64,000 nucleotides of DNA, from NCBI GenBank assembly GCA_027604705.1, contig JADHYV010000013.1, positions 418,092 through 482,091 on the forward strand. The letters are read 5' to 3'. The notes under the pieces are model-generated. The model was not told the origin of the DNA. It did not search any database and saw only the letters and a program-made list of their open reading frames with translations. The translations under genes and the position numbers were made by a program. The stretch is from Allomyces arbusculus. Taxonomy: Eukaryota > Blastocladiomycota > Blastocladiomycetes > Blastocladiales > Blastocladiaceae. Shown here piece by piece: positions 23,401 to 34,014 of this stretch (position 1 is its first letter; every line of letters starts with the position of its first letter).

Positions 23401-24112
23401 CCGAGCTGCTCGTCGAGTGTGCCCTGCTCCACGGCGTTCGTCGTATCTGGGTTGTAATCGGTGAGCTTTTTGGAGAGGTTGAGCAGCGACGTGAACTCCT
23501 CTTGCGAAATGGTCACAAGAATAATGGCAATTTCGGCCTTCTTGTCATGGTCACGCATGTCGGACTTGAGGATTTCGAGCACCTGGTCGGTCGCGCCGCG
23601 CAGCACGTCGGCGGGCACGTCGCCGAGCTTGCCCGAAATGAACGCCAAGATCAGCTCGTAGGTGTGCCGCGTCTCGGCGGTGCGCGGGCGGTACCGCAGG
23701 CCCTCGAGGTCCTCGGAGGCCTCGAGAATCGACGAGAATTCGGCGCCGTAGCTACATAGAGACAAATATTCCCAACGTGAGCACCCGCGCTTCGGGCAAC
23801 GGACGTCAAACGAGAGAAAGTGCCCTACGTGTTCTGCTCCTTGCCAAGCCGCTTCTTTTCGCGCTTCTCCATGGCCACCTTGGCATCCTTTTTCACTTGA
23901 TCCAAGTCGGTTGTGTCGCGTTGCGCGCGCGTGCCCATGTCCCTCATCGAGACGCGGCCCGCGAGCGACTCGGGCTCGCCCTTGGGCTCATTGTCGCGCC
24001 GCGGCAATGCTGACCGGTCGGTTTGCAGGACCAGGTTGTGGTTGGCGCCATAGGAATAGTCGGGCTGTTGCCGCTCGCCGCTGCCGCCGGAGCGGTCGTA
24101 GCCGCCCGCCAT
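17484..24112 (-). CDS. Spliceosomal RNA helicase Brr2 (SNRNP200)
   Basis: Ski2-like helicase of the U5 snRNP that unwinds U4/U6 to activate the spliceosome. Exons 24112-23829 and 23751-17484, with a 77-nt intron, join to 2183 residues (yeast 2163, human 2136). The first exon carries the conserved N-terminus (YSYGANHNLVLQTDRSALPR). An acidic run lies at about 140-190. Cassette 1: Walker A APTGAGKT at about 532 and DEVH at about 645, followed by winged-helix and Sec63 regions. Cassette 2: APPGSGKT at about 1374 and DELH at about 1480, followed by a second Sec63 unit. The C-terminus is acidic (DESSGDESGGEDGMD). In cassette 2, PPGSGKT and DELH are both consistent with nucleotide binding. One intron in 6.6 kb contrasts with the dense introns of nearby small genes. 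Confidence 0.96.
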
Positions 24113-24599
24113 GATGCGTGGGTGGAGCGCAGGCCGGTCCGCGTGAGCGTGGGTGCGTGATCAGCTTGGTTGTCCAGGCCAAAGGGTGCGCAGCCACGGG
24201 GTTCGTGACGGCCGCGAGCAGGTTGTTCCAAGAGGCCGGGTCGCCGGGTCGATGGCTTGGTTCGGGACAATTTGCAGCGAGTGCCGCGTGTAGTTGTTGG
24301 TCCTGGTCGTGGTCGGCCGGGGGGCCTGGCGCGAATGTCGCTGTGATCAGCGCGGTGACGGACTTGCGACTCGAAGAGCAGGCGACGACGAGCGTTTGTC
24401 CGATGGCTCTGGCAGCTCAAGATCGTGCAAGTCAGGCGGCTGGGCGTGCGACAGTGAGAGACGCTCTCGTCGGTGGCTGGGGGTCGCGATGCCAACAGTG
24501 CCCTGATCGCAGCCAGAACCAGGAATCATTCCTCTCAATTTCGATCGATCGCGTCGTGCAAAAAGGGTGGACGATCTTCTCCACGATTGTCATTATCTC
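24113..24599. other. Upstream flank of Brr2
   Basis: 487 bases with no gene recognised; contains the Brr2 promoter and possibly the tail of the pseudogene at 24600-25328. Confidence 0.4.
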
Positions 24600-25328
24600 A
24601 TCGCCCAGTAATGAACTTGCTAACTCCGTACTCGCCATATTTCATAGCAAGGGTGTTGACCCGCTTCAGCTGCTCCTTGCCAAGCACAGCGAAATCCACT
24701 GTTCGTCAATATGGTACTCGCCAAACTGCTTCGCAAGAGCGCTGAAGCGTGCAACTTTCTTAGTGTCGCCCATGTCCGGGTGCGGTGACTGGTACGGGAA
24801 CTCGCGGCAAAACCTCCTGGGGATCTCAACGTGGTCGAAGTGGCCAATTCAAAGCCCAAGCGCGCGGCCGACCGCTCGTCGTATTCTGGAACAGATACGA
24901 GGAGCTCGTCATGCGGGAGGCCCGTCGTCTTGGCCCAGTCGGTGATGCAGAACCAGTACTCGAGTGGGACAGCGTTCGGGAACGAGTATTCGAGGTGCGC
25001 CTAGGTGACGCCTGTTGCGCGGTGGACGTGGAATGTATCTTGATGTTGCTGCCCGCCGAGTGTAATCCCCACCGCGCGGCGGCCAGAATGCCACTCGGCA
25101 GGCGGGAAGTCAGCGTAGTAGGTTGTGGAGCGTTACAGACGCTTCGGTTGTCGCTGCGGCGGCGGCTGCAGCTGACTCGCCATTCGCACTGGCGGGGTCC
25201 TGCTTGGTTCGCTTGCCACGGCCACGACCGCGCCGACAGAAACGGCGGTGATGCCGCACTTCGTGTGCGTCGTGTTCTGCGCCCTCGACGGCGTCTTGGA
25301 CTTGGTCGGGTGCAGAGTCGAGTGGCAT
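24600..25328 (-). pseudogene. Decayed copy of the same unrecognised family (copy 2)
   Basis: Minus strand. An ATG at 25328 opens a frame of 72 codons (to 25110) with an Arg-rich stretch (RRFCRRGRGRGKRTK) and an Ala run. A one- or two-base frame change then leads to FPPAEWHSGRRAVGITLGG, RATGVT, an in-frame TAG, and then HLEYSFPNAVPLEYWFC with ITDWAKTTGLPHDELL. Another frame change gives FDHVEIPRRFCREFPY and PDMGDTKKVARFSALAKQF, then further stops. The order and several motifs (RATGVT, LEY, W-F-ITxWAK, P-M-DT) match the fragment at 1-800, so both are decayed members of one family. The function is unknown. An arginine-rich N-terminus followed by aromatic, strand-like sequence is all that can be said. 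Confidence 0.5.
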
Positions 25329-25587
25329 CGCGAAAGCGGACGGGGTGAATTGTTGAAAGTGAGAGGGCGAGAGCGTGCGGTGCGGAACGGACGGCGACCA
25401 GCCAGCCAAGAGTCGGTTGATCTGCTCTGATCGTGTTTCTGATTCGGCGTCGCCAGCGGCCGCGGCCCATCACTTCATAAAACAATAATCATAAAGCCTA
25501 CGAGCAAGGCTCGCGAGCCACTATATTTCCGAGGAAGATCTCGACGGACTCCCCTCTCATACCTTCTCACGTCATTTCTCCCGTACG
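25329..25587. other. Intergenic
   Basis: No gene seen; 3' flank of the F-box-like gene and upstream side of the pseudogene. Confidence 0.4.
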
Positions 25588-27204
25588 TTACAGCAAATCA
25601 AACCGCTCCGCATCATGCACCAAAAACACCTTCCGCCGCCCCCTTCCCTCCTCCTCCCTCACCTCCAACTCGCGATTGACCATCTCCACCGCATCCTCAT
25701 CCAACACCCCACCCGCCGCGGCAATCCCAACATACGCCCGATCCCCGGAATCCAACACATTCCCACTCGCCATCATCACCGCCGCGACTCTATCGTACCT
25801 CGGCTGCACGCACGGTGCGTGCACAACCAACCGCCTCGCCCCGGCCTGTTCACCACCCATAATTACTCGTACCAGTTGCGTCGGCAACCCGCCGCACGGG
25901 TTCGGTCCCGCGCGCACATGCACCGTCAGACTCTCCACACTTGTGAGCGCGAGGTGCGCCGCGGACACAGGTAACCCGATGTCTCCCGCGGCCGTCCCGT
26001 CGTCGTCCACGTCGTCCGTGTACGCGAGCACCAGATCGCGCAGGGTGGTCAGGACGTGCGTGAGCAAGTGCGCGAGCGCGGTGCGATCCGTGCGTTGCGC
26101 GGCGCTCACGCCCGCGATATTGAGTCGGGTCAGCGACGGCGCGTGGGTTGCCCACACGGATTCGTCGGTTGGAAAGCTCGGCACGAACGTGTTCGCAAGG
26201 TCGAGGTGCGTCAGCGGCGGGAGCGCGCGCAGGAGAGACGGGAGAGCATGGGGGTGCCGGATCCGCGCGCCGGCCATGTGCAGCGATTGCAGGGAGCAGA
26301 GCCGGTAGGCCATGGCGGCAGTGATAAGGGCGTCGATGCAAGCCGGGTCGTTGAAGAGCACGGTCATGCCCGACAGGTCGAGATGCGTCCATTGCGCGAG
26401 GGTGGACGCGACGGCGTCCTGGTACGACGGGAGCGCGGTCGACGAGGTAGGGGTGTCGTTATAACCGTGCAGGATTGCGACGAGCAGGGCGTGGTCGAGC
26501 GCGTACTCGCACTCGACGACGGCAAGCGAGGTGAGGTTTGGGTTGGGCGGCCACGCGCCGCGAGAATCGATCGCGCCGAGAAGTTGCAGGAGGAGACGTG
26601 TCCCGCGCGGTGTCAGGTTCGGGCACCGGCGCAGTGCGAGGGCCTCGAGGCGCGCAAACGGCCGTTGCGGGTCAGCCGCGGTCGTATGCTTGCCCTTGCT
26701 GAACTTGCCCGTAAATTTACTCGATGCGGCAGCAGCTGGCGCAAACCGCATGGCCAGCGTGTCGAGGCACTCGTCCGAAAGCACCTGCACGCGATCGAGC
26801 TCGAGCCTCGTCACATTCGGACAGATCGCGGCCAGCTGCCCGAGCCAGTCGTCGTTGACGGGGTCGCTCGACGTGACAAATGACGGTTCCCTGATATCGG
26901 CAACACGCAATGTGCGCACAAACGACCCGAGCGCGGGTATCGACGACTTGTCAGACGACGTGGGCTGCCAGGAGTCGAGCAGTGCCGCGAGCTTGCTGCG
27001 CGATGGGACCGTCACGTCGTGGTAGTGCGCTCGCGCGGCGGCAAAGTACCACGCACGGCATACGGGGCCGAGATGCCTCACGAGCTCGATGCGGTTGCCC
27101 GACAGGTAACGGTGCAAGCGCGGCAAGAGGACGGCGGTCCATGCGGCGGTGCAGACGTCGGGTACGGCGTCGATGTCGTCAAAGGCGGGCGGTGCCATGT
27201 CCAT
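25588..27204 (-). CDS. F-box-like leucine-rich-repeat protein
   Basis: Single-exon, 538 residues from the ATG at 27204; an upstream in-frame ATG at 27444 would add 80 residues of poor composition. Residues about 15-75 (AVLLPRLHRYLSG, HLGPVCRAWYFAAARAHYHDV) look like a divergent F-box, where the helix-loop-helix would bind Skp1. The rest shows irregular leucine-rich repeats with LxxLxLxxC-type units: VTRLELDRVQVLSDECL, LEALALRRCPNLTPRG, LTHLDLANTFVP, LTRLNIAGV. This is typical of F-box/LRR substrate adaptors of SCF ubiquitin ligases. The substrate is unknown. It is divergent from the enolase-phosphatase gene. Confidence 0.75.
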   Translation of the reverse strand: MDMAPPAFDDIDAVPDVCTAAWTAVLLPRLHRYLSGNRIELVRHLGPVCRAWYFAAARAHYHDVTVPSRSKLAALLDSWQPTSSDKSSIPALGSFVRTLRVADIREPSFVTSSDPVNDDWLGQLAAICPNVTRLELDRVQVLSDECLDTLAMRFAPAAAASSKFTGKFSKGKHTTAADPQRPFARLEALALRRCPNLTPRGTRLLLQLLGAIDSRGAWPPNPNLTSLAVVECEYALDHALLVAILHGYNDTPTSSTALPSYQDAVASTLAQWTHLDLSGMTVLFNDPACIDALITAAMAYRLCSLQSLHMAGARIRHPHALPSLLRALPPLTHLDLANTFVPSFPTDESVWATHAPSLTRLNIAGVSAAQRTDRTALAHLLTHVLTTLRDLVLAYTDDVDDDGTAAGDIGLPVSAAHLALTSVESLTVHVRAGPNPCGGLPTQLVRVIMGGEQAGARRLVVHAPCVQPRYDRVAAVMMASGNVLDSGDRAYVGIAAAGGVLDEDAVEMVNRELEVREEEGRGRRKVFLVHDAERFDLL

Positions 27205-27572
27205 GGTGTTGTTCTTGCGTGTCGTTCCTGTCGGTGTCGCAGAGCGTAGATCGTCGACTGCAGAGCAGGTGGAGAGAGTGGCGACGCGTCGTGCAGCCAC
27301 GGATCGCGCAGCACTTGGCGTCCAGAAGGTTCGCATGCATCGTGAGCGCAGGTTGCAGTCCAAGATGGTGAGCACGACGACGTGCGTTGCAGAGTCGGAC
27401 AAGCAACAGAGTGGAGGAGCATGTTGCCAGAGCCAAGTCTGCATCTCAACGGCGCACCTGACAGCGCCTGACCCTGTCAACACACTTCGCCACGACGCAC
27501 CGCCATCTCCACAGCACCATCAACTCACGATCAACTCGCACCACCAACCCCAACGACGCCACCATCACCAGC
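27205..27572. promoter_or_regulatory. Divergent promoter region
   Basis: 368 bases between the starts of the F-box-like gene (-) and the enolase-phosphatase gene (+). No specific site was recognised. Confidence 0.45.
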
Positions 27573-29537
27573 ATGGAACCAATGGACGTCGACGCGCCGG
27601 CCACCACCACCACGCGGGTGCTGCGCCCCTACCGCGTCGTCCTCGCCGACATCGAGGGCACAACCACCGACATTGCCTTTGTCCACAACGAGCTCTTCCC
27701 GTACGCGCGCGCGCACCTGCCCGCCTACGTGCGCCAACACGCCAACGAACCGGCCGTCCAGGCGATCCTGCGCGACCTGCACACCCAGTCCCTCGCCGAC
27801 GCGCAAGCTGCGAAGCAACCCAACCCGTCCCCGATCTACGCCGACTTTGCCCCCGTCACGTCCCCATCCGACCTCGACTCGGTGATCGCGCACCTGCAAT
27901 GGCTGATGCGGCACGACGTGAAACGCGGCCCGCTCAAGTCCCTCCAGGGTCTCGTCTGGGCGGCCGCCTACGCTTCCCGCGCCGTCCAGGGCCACATTTA
28001 CCCCGACGTTGTCCCCGCGCTCCTCGCGTGGCGCCACCTCGACGTACCCGTCTACATCTACTCGTCCGGATCCGTTCCCGCCCAGAAACTCTTGTTCGGG
28101 CACTCGACGTACGGCGACTTGCAGCCGTATTTTGCCGACTACTTCGATACCGCCGTCGGCGCCAAAGTCGCGCCGCAGTCGTACGCGGCCATTTTCAACC
28201 GGCTCAATGCCGATTTCGCGAAGCGTAACCTCGTCCCGCTCGCGCCGTCGGATATCTTGTTCCTCAGCGATAACGGCGCCGAACTCGTCGCTGCGCGGCG
28301 GATCGGGATCCAGGCGGTGTTGGTCGTACGCGAGAACAACCCGGTCGTGACCGAGGACGCTAAGCGCCAGTTCCCGTCGGTGGCGGCGTTTGGTGAACTG
28401 TTTGCGCCGCACGTGTTTAACGTGTTGGATAAGCAGCGGCCGAATACGCCCATGGATGCGGTGGATGCGGGACTGACTTCAGCAGCGGCCGTGGCGGCGG
28501 CCGCGCCGGGGCTAGGGATGCCAGCGGCGCCCGTGGTGGTGGTGGGGAAGGAGACGGAGGTACCGGTCCTGACCAAGAGGCAGCGCAAGGCGTTGGCGCG
28601 CGAGCAGGAGCAGAAACTGCAGGAGCAGAAGCAGCAGGCCAAGCAGCAGCAGCAGCAGGAGCAGACGCAAACGCAGCAGGCGCAGCAACCCAAGAAGCAG
28701 CAGCAACCGCCGCAGCAACCGCCGCAGCAACCGAAGCAGCAGCAGCCGACGCCTAAGCAGCATCCCAAGCAGCAACAGCCCAAGCCGCAGCAACCGCAGA
28801 ACCAGAAGAAGCAAAACCAGCAGCAGCATCAGCAGCCTGCCCAGAAGCCGCAGTCGCAGCAGCAGCAGCAGCAGCAGCAGACAAAGCAGCAGTCACTGTC
28901 ACCGCAACCACCAGCGTTGCAGCCCGCCGCCGTATCCGACGCCGCTCCTCCCGCCATGCCCATCACTCCCGTCGTCTCGTCGCCGTCCGCTAACGCGGCT
29001 GCCGCGGCCCCCACCGCGCCGGAGACCGACGCGATCAAGCAAGGGAAGAGGAGGAGTCAGCGCGGAAAGCAGGCGACGGCAGACACGGCCTCATTAACGG
29101 CCAACGGCGTGACGCCGTCGGCACCGGCACCGACACCTGCGGCCGAGGACGTGGCGATCAAGTCCGAGCCAACGACTCCTGCTGCAGAACCTGCTGCGGC
29201 CAAATCCGTCGCTGTTCCTGCGGCGGCTGCCGAGCCTGCGACTCCCGCATTGGCACCAGCAACGGCTGCCCCCGCACCGAGCGCAACGCCCGTTCCGGCT
29301 AATGCTGCCGCCGCAAATCAGGCACCTCCAGCCAAGGCCGTGCCCAAACCGGCGGCGGCGACGCCCAAGCAGCAGCCTAAGCCCAAGCCCGCGGCGGCGA
29401 CGCCGCGGGCGACGCCGGCCAAGCGTAAGCGCGAGCAACAGCCAGGCACACCGGCGGACAATGCCAAGGGGAGCGGTGCACCGGGACGGTCGACGCCAAT
29501 GGCAACGCGCAGTAAGCGCGCCAAAGTGAACGAGTAG
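27573..29537 (+). CDS. Enolase-phosphatase E1 with a long low-complexity C-terminal tail
   Basis: HAD-superfamily enzyme of methionine salvage that enolises and dephosphorylates 2,3-diketo-5-methylthiopentyl-1-phosphate. Single-exon ORF of 654 residues. The catalytic domain covers about 15-272. Motif I is LADIEGTT, with the nucleophile Asp at 26; motif II is YIYSSGS; the motif III Lys is in GAKVAPQSY; motif IV is ILFLSDNGAE. VPAQKLLFGHSTYGD is family-typical. Known enzymes end near residue 260. Here about 370 more residues follow: a K/Q-rich stretch (about 330-430, CAG/CAA codons), an Ala/Pro/Thr-rich region, and basic clusters (PAKRKREQQ, TRSKRAKV) that resemble nuclear localisation signals. 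The frame is open throughout, so the tail is genuinely coded unless an unseen splice removes it. Confidence 0.92.
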   Translation: MEPMDVDAPATTTTRVLRPYRVVLADIEGTTTDIAFVHNELFPYARAHLPAYVRQHANEPAVQAILRDLHTQSLADAQAAKQPNPSPIYADFAPVTSPSDLDSVIAHLQWLMRHDVKRGPLKSLQGLVWAAAYASRAVQGHIYPDVVPALLAWRHLDVPVYIYSSGSVPAQKLLFGHSTYGDLQPYFADYFDTAVGAKVAPQSYAAIFNRLNADFAKRNLVPLAPSDILFLSDNGAELVAARRIGIQAVLVVRENNPVVTEDAKRQFPSVAAFGELFAPHVFNVLDKQRPNTPMDAVDAGLTSAAAVAAAAPGLGMPAAPVVVVGKETEVPVLTKRQRKALAREQEQKLQEQKQQAKQQQQQEQTQTQQAQQPKKQQQPPQQPPQQPKQQQPTPKQHPKQQQPKPQQPQNQKKQNQQQHQQPAQKPQSQQQQQQQQTKQQSLSPQPPALQPAAVSDAAPPAMPITPVVSSPSANAAAAAPTAPETDAIKQGKRRSQRGKQATADTASLTANGVTPSAPAPTPAAEDVAIKSEPTTPAAEPAAAKSVAVPAAAAEPATPALAPATAAPAPSATPVPANAAAANQAPPAKAVPKPAAATPKQQPKPKPAAATPRATPAKRKREQQPGTPADNAKGSGAPGRSTPMATRSKRAKVNE

Positions 29538-29681
29538 ATGGAAAAAGCGGGGTGGAGAATGTGTGCACGGTATCTGGCAATAGCTCAATGTATTGTGTTT
29601 GCATGTGCACTCAATTGTGAGAATCCAACGGCCAGTAACGAGTCTGGTCAAGTTCCTCACGCGCCAGGGTCGGTTCGCGGA

Positions 29682-30475
29682 TTAAATTCGGATGCGGAAC
29701 GTGCTACGCGATTCGAGGGTGAGCATACGTGCAGCAAGGTCGAGCAACACCAAAACTACGCACTTTGCAAAGTCGGGCGACCGCGCAATAACGTGGTCAA
29801 ACTCGACAAAGCTCAGTTTCTCGTCGCCGTCGATATCGGCCTCGGTAAAAACTTGCGTGACAATCGCATCGATTTCGTCTTCGGTCAGCGCGGATCCCAC
29901 TTGGCACTGCACGACTTGGCGCACGTCGTTGGGCGAGAGGTAGTCGTCGTCGTCAAAGTCTGGCGCCGCGAGCCGCGCAGAGGGGGTGAGCGGGCCGTAT
30001 GGGCTTATCGAATCCGACGACGCGATCGAGCTGTACCGTAGATTCGGAACGCGTAAAATGACTGTCGGGGAAAGGCAACGGTCAGATTGATCAAGACCGA
30101 GTGCGGCAAAGAAGCAGAGCCAGCCCACTTTGACATCGCGTGTGGCCTCCTCGGAAAACACGGAGAGGAAATCGAGAAAGTCTTCAAACGTGATGACACC
30201 GTCATCATTGGAAAAGACCTCGGCAATCCGGAATCGAAACGGGTTGATGTGCAGCTCGGCAATCGACATGAGCCCTTCCTTGGAGAGCTCGTTGTGGCCG
30301 TTGGTCAGGCGTTGGAAGTAGGCGTAGATGCTGGTCCCAGTTGGCGTGAGCGTGCATAGCGCCAGTTCTCGGCAAGAGCGAAAACGGACCGCAGCACATC
30401 CTGTCGGCGGAAGAACGTGTTTTCCTCGAACCACTCGAGCTCCTCTTGCGAAAACACCGACTGCTGGTTGCCCAT
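29682..30475 (-). CDS. CIB-type (calcium- and integrin-binding) EF-hand protein
   Basis: Five exons on the minus strand: 30475-30390, 30330-30129, 30061-30037 (25 nt), 29959-29764 and 29703-29682. The introns are 59-77 nt, and the joined protein has 176 residues (CIB1 191). The N-terminus MGNQQSVF is a good N-myristoylation signal. INPFRFRIAEVFS and ITFEDFLDFLSVFSEEA match the CIB family. EF-hand 3 reads DFDDDDYLSPND and EF-hand 4 ADIDGDEKLSFVEF, both with plausible calcium ligands; HVIARSPDFA follows, as in CIB1. The nearest alternatives are calcineurin B and NCS-type proteins, but the SRSPDF-like C-terminus favours CIB. It probably acts as a membrane-attached calcium sensor. Animals use CIB proteins with integrins and channels; the fungal partner is unknown. 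Confidence 0.88.
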
Positions 30476-30965
30476 GCTGGTGGTTGGCGGAGCCCAGTCA
30501 CGCGTGAGCGAGGTCGGTCTGGGTGGACAAGGTGGTATTCGGTTCGCTTGATATAGTGCGGGTGATTGCAGCACGTTCTGCGGCTACTCAAGATCCTGCG
30601 CGGGAGACGTTCAGAGGTCGACGACTTTCAGCGGCCGCGTCGCCGCGAAGAGAGAAAACGAATGCGTCACAGTCACGCGATCGCGTCGTTCGAACGGTCG
30701 CACGCGTTTGCTTCGTCAAACTCCAAAGATCACTCTTCACCAACCACCGCAAACAACGGCGGCCAAGCACGCCAGCGGCCAGCGACGCCTTGCAAACGAC
30801 GAAGACGAAGACGACGACGCTCGCCCTTTCCCCCCGCACGGCCCCAACCTGCCGCACTCGACCGCACTGACCGCCCGCCACTCGAACGCCCAAGCCTGCG
30901 TGCACGAAGAGTCCCCGACCCCGTTCTCCGAATTATCCCGCACGATCACCTCAAGCGCAGAGGCC
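30476..30965. promoter_or_regulatory. Divergent promoter region
   Basis: 490 bases between the CIB-like start (-) and the F-box protein start (+). The downstream half is in frame with the F-box ORF but has no in-frame ATG before 30966. Confidence 0.45.
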
Positions 30966-33900
30966 ATGGACCCGCTATCTTCTCTCGCCGACGTCGCGTC
31001 TGTGCCGTTTGGCTTGGCCGCCAGCAGCAACCACGCCAGTCATGCCTGGCCGCACCGTAATCTCGCGCGTCAGCCGTCGGGCCTGCCGTCCGGCACTAGT
31101 ACCTGCTCCTCGACCACCTCTGACGCCGCGCCGCTCCTGTCCACCGCCTACGGCGAACTCGCGCCGTCGCCAAGCTTCACGTCCGCCGCGTCCGACGCAC
31201 TCATCGACCCCCACCCGTTCATTCCCGCCGCGCTCATCCACGCTACGCCCAGCCCCAAGCCCATCACCTTGCTCGACTTGCCCAAGGAACTCATCGAATC
31301 TATTGTTTTCTGGGCCGCGCGGTCGCTCCCACCCTCGACTCTCCCAGTCCATTTTGCCCAGCCGACGATCGACGCCGTGCGCGATCCCAACACGGCCTGC
31401 GTGCGCTCCGTGGCCTGCGCTGTCGCATGCACCTGTCGCGCGCTCGACAAGGCCGTGCACGCGCTTCTCTGGCGGCACGTTGTGTTTCGTGCGACCGCGG
31501 AGACCGACCGGTGGGTGCTCGCACACTGGGACGATTTCGAGGGCGGCGTGTTTTATGGTGCGGACCGGCCGGCGCATCGCGATGTGTGCAAATGGGCGCG
31601 GCACGTCACGGTGGACTTGGCGCGCGGCGCGTCGCTAGGGAGACATGCAGCCGAGGCGGTAGGCGGTCGGTCGTGGCAGGCGAGTGTGGAAGCCGCGGCG
31701 ACCAGAACGGTGGTGCCGGGCGCGTTCCCGGGTCCTGCAGGGGAGGCATCCACAACGAGTGAGCCAGTTTCGGATCAGCAGCTCCAGGGTACCGCTCAGA
31801 CTTGTTTGAAATTTGAATGACACCACGATCAAAGCCTGATTCAACGCGATAGACCACTTCCCCGCCGATTGGCTGCACTTCCCGGCGCACTGCGCGCACA
31901 TGCGCACGCTGACGCTCCGGACCCGCACCATGCTCGACGCGAGCGCGCTCGCGCAACTCATCACGGCCATTTCCGCGCCCACCTTGACCACGCTCGAGCT
32001 TGTCGATACCAAGTACGTTCTGCTCGCGGGGGTCACCGACGCGGTGGCACTCGCGAACCTGGACACCGTGCGGCTACGGTTCGTCGGGACCATTCCGTAC
32101 CTGCGCTTCTCGTCACGTTTACGGTCATTGACAATCGACTCGTCAGAGCTCACGCTCGAGGCGCTCATGGACCTCTGGCGCATGCCGCACATCGACTCAG
32201 TTGCGCTGCACCATGTCCGGCAAGCGACGCAGTCGGCGGCGCACGTCATGCACGCAGCTGGGCTCACCTTGGACGACTCCGATTCGGACGGCGGCAACTA
32301 CGACTACGATCCACGATCGCACCCACTCCGCTGGCGCCGTGTCCTCTTACTCGACACGCCCTTTGCTATGATCGAGGACCTAGTCCTTCCCACCCTCGAC
32401 CTCCTCGCACTGCACTCGATCGCACGCGTGACGCGGCTCCCCTTCCCGTCCGTCACCCAGCTACACCTATGCGGGTGCCGCGCCGTATTCCCGACCGCCG
32501 TCGCCGACCTCGCCACGCGCATGCCGCGACTCAAGCGCCTGCAAGTCCTGCACACGACGTTGCCCGCGATGGAGAACGACTTTCCCGGCATTAACCCCGC
32601 GCAGGGGGCGACCGTCAGCTCGCGCCTGGCCCGGCGGCAACTCGACTGGCTCGCCGTCTGCGCCAGCAGCGCCGCACACGCGCTCGGCGGCACCACTTCC
32701 ATCCTCGACGTCTTCGGGGCCCGGCGGCTCGTATATCACCCGCGCACTCCGCTCGTGGCCCCGGCGCGCGCCCACGTCCCCGACGCTGCGCGGCACTTGG
32801 CGCGACAGCGTGCCGTCTTGCAAGCGGCGGATACTGTTGCCCTGAACCTCCTTAGCCGCCCCTATATCACGGACGTGGTCGAGGCGTTGGCCAGCGCGCC
32901 GGATGTGACCGGAATCGAGTGGCTTGGAGCGTTCGAGGACGCGGTGCCAAGGATCGCATTCCCGTGGATGACGACGGTCGTATTCTGTCATTGGACGTGT
33001 GCGAACGTGCGCCGGGATTTGGGGTTGTTTGCGGCCCTTGAAAGGCTAATCGTGCATTTGCCCCTGACAAGGCCGTGGCGCAGGCCACAGTGCGATTGCG
33101 ATCTCGCGAGGCCGAGGAGTCGCACCGTGTCGGTGTCGAGCGTCGCGGCCGCAGCGGCGGGAGTGGACGGTGATCACCCATGGACGCCGCCACTGTCGAC
33201 GAGCACATCGGCGGCCTGTCTCGCGTGCGCGTACCGCGGCGGCGCGCGCGACGCCGTTGCGCCCGACGATATGACGGTTGCCGACACCGAAATCCAAGCA
33301 TTGTGCCGCGACGCCTGGCGGCAGTGCCCGACACTGCGCGCAATGGCCGTGTCGATGCGACACGATACGGGCGCACGGCTCGTCGAGTGGTTTTCGACGG
33401 GTGGGACCGAACCGATTTCGACCAATCTGGCAGCGGCCGTGCACGCGGCAGCCTCGGCGGAACCGTACGTGCCGCAAAGCCTGCAGCAGGCGCATCAGCG
33501 GACGCGCACGGTGACGGGGGGCGGGTTGGGCGTCGGCGCAGCGCACATGGACGTGCACTGGAACGCGTCGCGCTTGCACAGTCGGCGCGCGAGCGTCGCG
33601 TTCGAACCTACCACCAGCGTAACGGTACCGGACGCGCGCACGTGGCTGCACTGGTCCGGCGCGCCGACCGCGCCTACGACCCCGCGCAGCACGTCCTTTA
33701 CCCTGCCCACCGCACTCGCCGGGTTGACCATCGCAGTCGACACGCCGCAAGCGCCCGTGTTTCGTGTCCACGTGCGCCGACACGTTGACCCGAGCACGCG
33801 GTTCGCGACGGCACGTGCGATGGTCGGGGACGACGTAATGCGAGACCCGCGCGCGGCGTTTGGACCCGCTGCGGCGGCGGTGGGGCAGGACCCACGGGCG

Positions 33901-34014
33901 GACGCGGGCGGGTTCTTGGCGGAGCCCGGGATGGGGGCGCCGGGAGTGAGTGCGGATCATGCGCGGGTCGCGAGGAGTGGGGTGACGTGTGTTGCGGTGT
34001 TTCGGCGCGGGTGA
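30966..34014 (+). CDS. Large F-box domain protein
   Basis: Two exons, 30966-31788 and 31853-34014 (64-nt intron, donor GTACCG, acceptor GATAG), give 994 residues. The start is the first in-frame ATG. A Ser/Ala/Pro-rich N-terminus of about 95 residues precedes a F-box-like segment, LLDLPKELIESIVFWAAR, then VACAVACTCRALDKAVHALLWRHVVF (about 100-175), in which the VC.ACR and LW..V elements fit Skp1 binding. After the intron, leucine-rich units occur (MRTLTLRTRTML, LTTLELVDTKYVLL, LRSLTIDSSELTLEAL, VTQLHLCGCR). The C-terminal third is poorly conserved-looking and rich in A/R/T. It is probably an SCF substrate adaptor; the substrate is unknown. Confidence 0.72.
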
